DNA from: an uncultured Planctomycetaceae bacterium
GTDB lineage: Bacteria > Planctomycetota > Planctomycetia > Pirellulales > UBA1268
DNA length: 13,508 nt
Assembly (NCBI GenBank): GCA_903885855.1
Contig: CAISKG010000046.1
Coordinates: 1-13,508, forward strand
Direction: 5' to 3'
A model generated the notes under the pieces. It ran no database searches, had not been told where the DNA came from, and worked only from the letters and a program-made list of their open reading frames with translations. Shown here piece by piece: positions 11,878 to 13,508 of the stretch; within the stretch, counting starts at the first letter, position 1; each line of letters starts with the position of its first letter. Position numbers and translations under genes: made by a program.

Positions 11878-13434
11878 TCAGTCGAGCGGCTCGGTGGTCC
11901 AGGCGCGCGACACGTACTGGAAGGCGCGGGAGGCGGCCAGGGCGCGGTCGCGCACCTCCTCCCGCGGCGCGTCCTCCGCGGCGTGCTCGAGCTCCTCGAG
12001 GCGTTCCTCGAGGAGCCTGGACTTGGCGAGGTGGAAGTCGCTCAGACGCCCGCGGCGCAGGTAGGTGCCCACCACGAGCCGGCGGTTCCAGCTCTCGCAC
12101 ACCGGGATCCATTCCAGCGCGTGGGCGCGGTCGCCGGCGACCGCCGCCGACGCCACCTCCACCGTGGCCAGCGACAGCTCCTCGAGCGCCTCCCGCGGCG
12201 GCGGGTAGTAGGCGAAGCAGCCGGCCAAGCTCACCGCCACGATGCCCAGGAGCGCCACCCCGGCCACCACCGGCCCGGGGAGGACGACGTCGTAGCGGCC
12301 GGTGGGGCGGTCGGCGGCGCCGTCGGGGCGCGTCAGCCAGGCGTCGAGGCGGCCGTGGGGATCGAAGCGCCGCAGGGCCGCGCCGGCGGCCACCAGCGCC
12401 CCGAGGATCGCCACCCCGAACCACTCGTGCGGCTGCGTGTCCATGCGCACGCGGTGGAGGATCTCGGCGGGGAAGCCGCGCTGCGGCACCTCGCCGGGGA
12501 TGAAGGGGGCGCAGTAGCGGTCGAAGGCGTGGGTGTGGTCGGCGGCCTCGATGCCGCGCGGGTAGAGGGGGCGCTCGATGCCGTAGGAGATGACGAGCAC
12601 CGCGAGGAACAGCAGCCCGAACCACACCACCAGCCTCCGCCAGCCGTAGGTGGAGCCCATCCAGGCCAGGAGGCCGAGGTTCATCCCGGCGCCGAAGGTG
12701 AGGAGCACGAAGGCCGCCCCCACGGAATTGCCGTGCTGGAACATCGAGCCGAGCTGCCCCATGGCGGTCATCGGCGTGGCGTAGGCGGGGATCGCGATCG
12801 CCGTCATCACCAGCGGCGACCAGGGGTTGTCGTGGGCCATGGCCCGCTGCAGCGAGCCGGCTGGCAGGCAGGCGGCGAGGATCCCCACGCCGGCCAGGCC
12901 GATCGCCACGAGCCCGGCGGTGGGGCCGGTGGCCTCACGCGCCATGTCGACCGCCACCGCCAGGATGCGCTTGATGCCGAAGGGGGGCGCGGGGCGCTCC
13001 GGCTCCCGGACCTCGGTGCCGGGGAAGAGCCGGTCGAAGATCGCCCCCGACACCGTCACCACCACCAGCGAGCAGGTGGCGAAGGCGAGGATCGTGAAGG
13101 GCTTGGAGAGTGTCAGGCCGTAGAGCAGCGAGAGCGGGTCGAAGAGGGGGCTGGAGAGGGCGAAGGCGAAGATCGTGCCCACGGAGATGCCGCTCGAGCG
13201 CAGCTTGCGGCAGATCGGGATCACCCCCAGCGAGCAGCCGGGGAGGAGCATCCCGATGAGCCACGACTGCGCCAGCGAGACCACCGAATTCGACCCGAAC
13301 ATCCGCCGCGTCGCGGCGTGCCCCATGAGCCGGTCGAGGAGCCCGGCGATGCACAGGCCGGTGAAGATGAACGGGGCCCCCTGGAGGAAGGCCTGGAGGA
13401 TCCGCAACAGCATCCCCCACAGCACCGCGTTCAT
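11878..13434 (-). CDS. ArsP/YraQ-like permease (PF03773-type) with a C-terminal helical extension
   Basis: A 518-residue membrane protein with about ten predicted TM segments. It shows the two-fold pattern of this permease family: GMLLPGCSLGVIPICRKLRS (61-80) followed by FALSSPLFDPLSLLYG (91-106), and in the second half AIPAYATPMTAMGQLG (214-229) with GAAFVLLTFGAGMNLGLLAW (239-258). ArsP proteins have CSCG where this one has CSLG, so only Cys67 of that pair is kept. Between the core and two extra C-terminal TM segments (about 335-353 and 388-410) lies a soluble loop with ADHTHAFDRYCAPF (298-311), a possible metal site. The last 100 residues are soluble, charged and helical. A metal or metalloid exporter is possible; the substrate is unknown. 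GGGGAGG (13442-13448, minus) precedes the ATG. Confidence 0.83.
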   Translation of the reverse strand: MNAVLWGMLLRILQAFLQGAPFIFTGLCIAGLLDRLMGHAATRRMFGSNSVVSLAQSWLIGMLLPGCSLGVIPICRKLRSSGISVGTIFAFALSSPLFDPLSLLYGLTLSKPFTILAFATCSLVVVTVSGAIFDRLFPGTEVREPERPAPPFGIKRILAVAVDMAREATGPTAGLVAIGLAGVGILAACLPAGSLQRAMAHDNPWSPLVMTAIAIPAYATPMTAMGQLGSMFQHGNSVGAAFVLLTFGAGMNLGLLAWMGSTYGWRRLVVWFGLLFLAVLVISYGIERPLYPRGIEAADHTHAFDRYCAPFIPGEVPQRGFPAEILHRVRMDTQPHEWFGVAILGALVAAGAALRRFDPHGRLDAWLTRPDGAADRPTGRYDVVLPGPVVAGVALLGIVAVSLAGCFAYYPPPREALEELSLATVEVASAAVAGDRAHALEWIPVCESWNRRLVVGTYLRRGRLSDFHLAKSRLLEERLEELEHAAEDAPREEVRDRALAASRAFQYVSRAWTTEPLD

Positions 13435-13508
13435 GGCGTCGCCTCCCCGTCGTGGGCCGCGGCCGGCTCCGGCGGCAGCGCCGCGGCCACGCCGCGCAGC
13501 GTCGCCAC
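13431..13508 (-). CDS. C-terminal end of an unidentified gene upstream of the permease (partial)
   Basis: On the minus strand, 25 codons ending VATLRGVAAALPPEPAAAHD-GEATP stop at TGA 13433-13431, which overlaps the permease ATG (ATGA, 13434-13431). The exact four-base overlap, the same arrangement seen at three other junctions here, is why I take it as a real gene end running off the window rather than chance. It is an Ala/Pro-rich tail with no recognisable domain. Confidence 0.55.
   Translation of the reverse strand: MATLRGVAAALPPEPAAAHDGEATP

Overview
This is a very GC-rich window, by eye well above 65% G+C, with strong G/C third-position bias. That bias produces very long open frames on the wrong strand. 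A Tat-exported DUF1501 protein, a CAP/SCP-domain exoprotein and the small coupled membrane proteins suggest a member of the Planctomycetota. The organism itself is an inference.

Layout. Positions 1-85 hold the last codons of a gene entering from the left. A secreted CAP-domain protein (243-698) and a DUF1501 protein (open frame 891-2228) follow, and the DUF1501 gene ends at a clean intrinsic terminator (2239-2259). The core of the window, 2403-9808, is a five-gene chemosensory cluster on the + strand: cheA, cheW, a methyl-accepting chemotaxis protein (MCP), a cheB with an extra N-terminal receiver domain, and cheR. The cheA/cheW and cheW/mcp junctions are 4-base ATGA overlaps, and the other gaps are under 40 bases, so this looks like one operon. 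After it come a HAD-family phosphatase (9881-10726), a 179-base gap with a strong hairpin, and two coupled small membrane proteins (10906-11391 and 11388-11840). The right end is transcribed from the opposite strand. It carries an ArsP/YraQ-like permease (11878-13434) whose start overlaps the stop of a gene that runs off the window.

How the chemosensory genes fit together. The MCP has a periplasmic dCache-type sensor and controls CheA through CheW. CheR and CheB set receptor methylation. CheA has two CheW-like domains at its C-terminus and a repetitive Pro/Ala linker in place of a recognisable P2 domain. No CheY, CheZ, CheC/X or CheD and no flagellar or pilus gene is visible. The only CheY-like unit is the first receiver domain of the CheB fusion, and its phospho-acceptor Asp is an Asn (N52). 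The output of this array therefore either lies elsewhere in the genome or is unconventional.

The most checkable anomaly is at the 5' end of the DUF1501 gene. The Shine-Dalgarno/ATG at 797 and the twin-arginine signal motif are in different frames, separated by a run of seven C. Losing one C would restore a normal exported protein.
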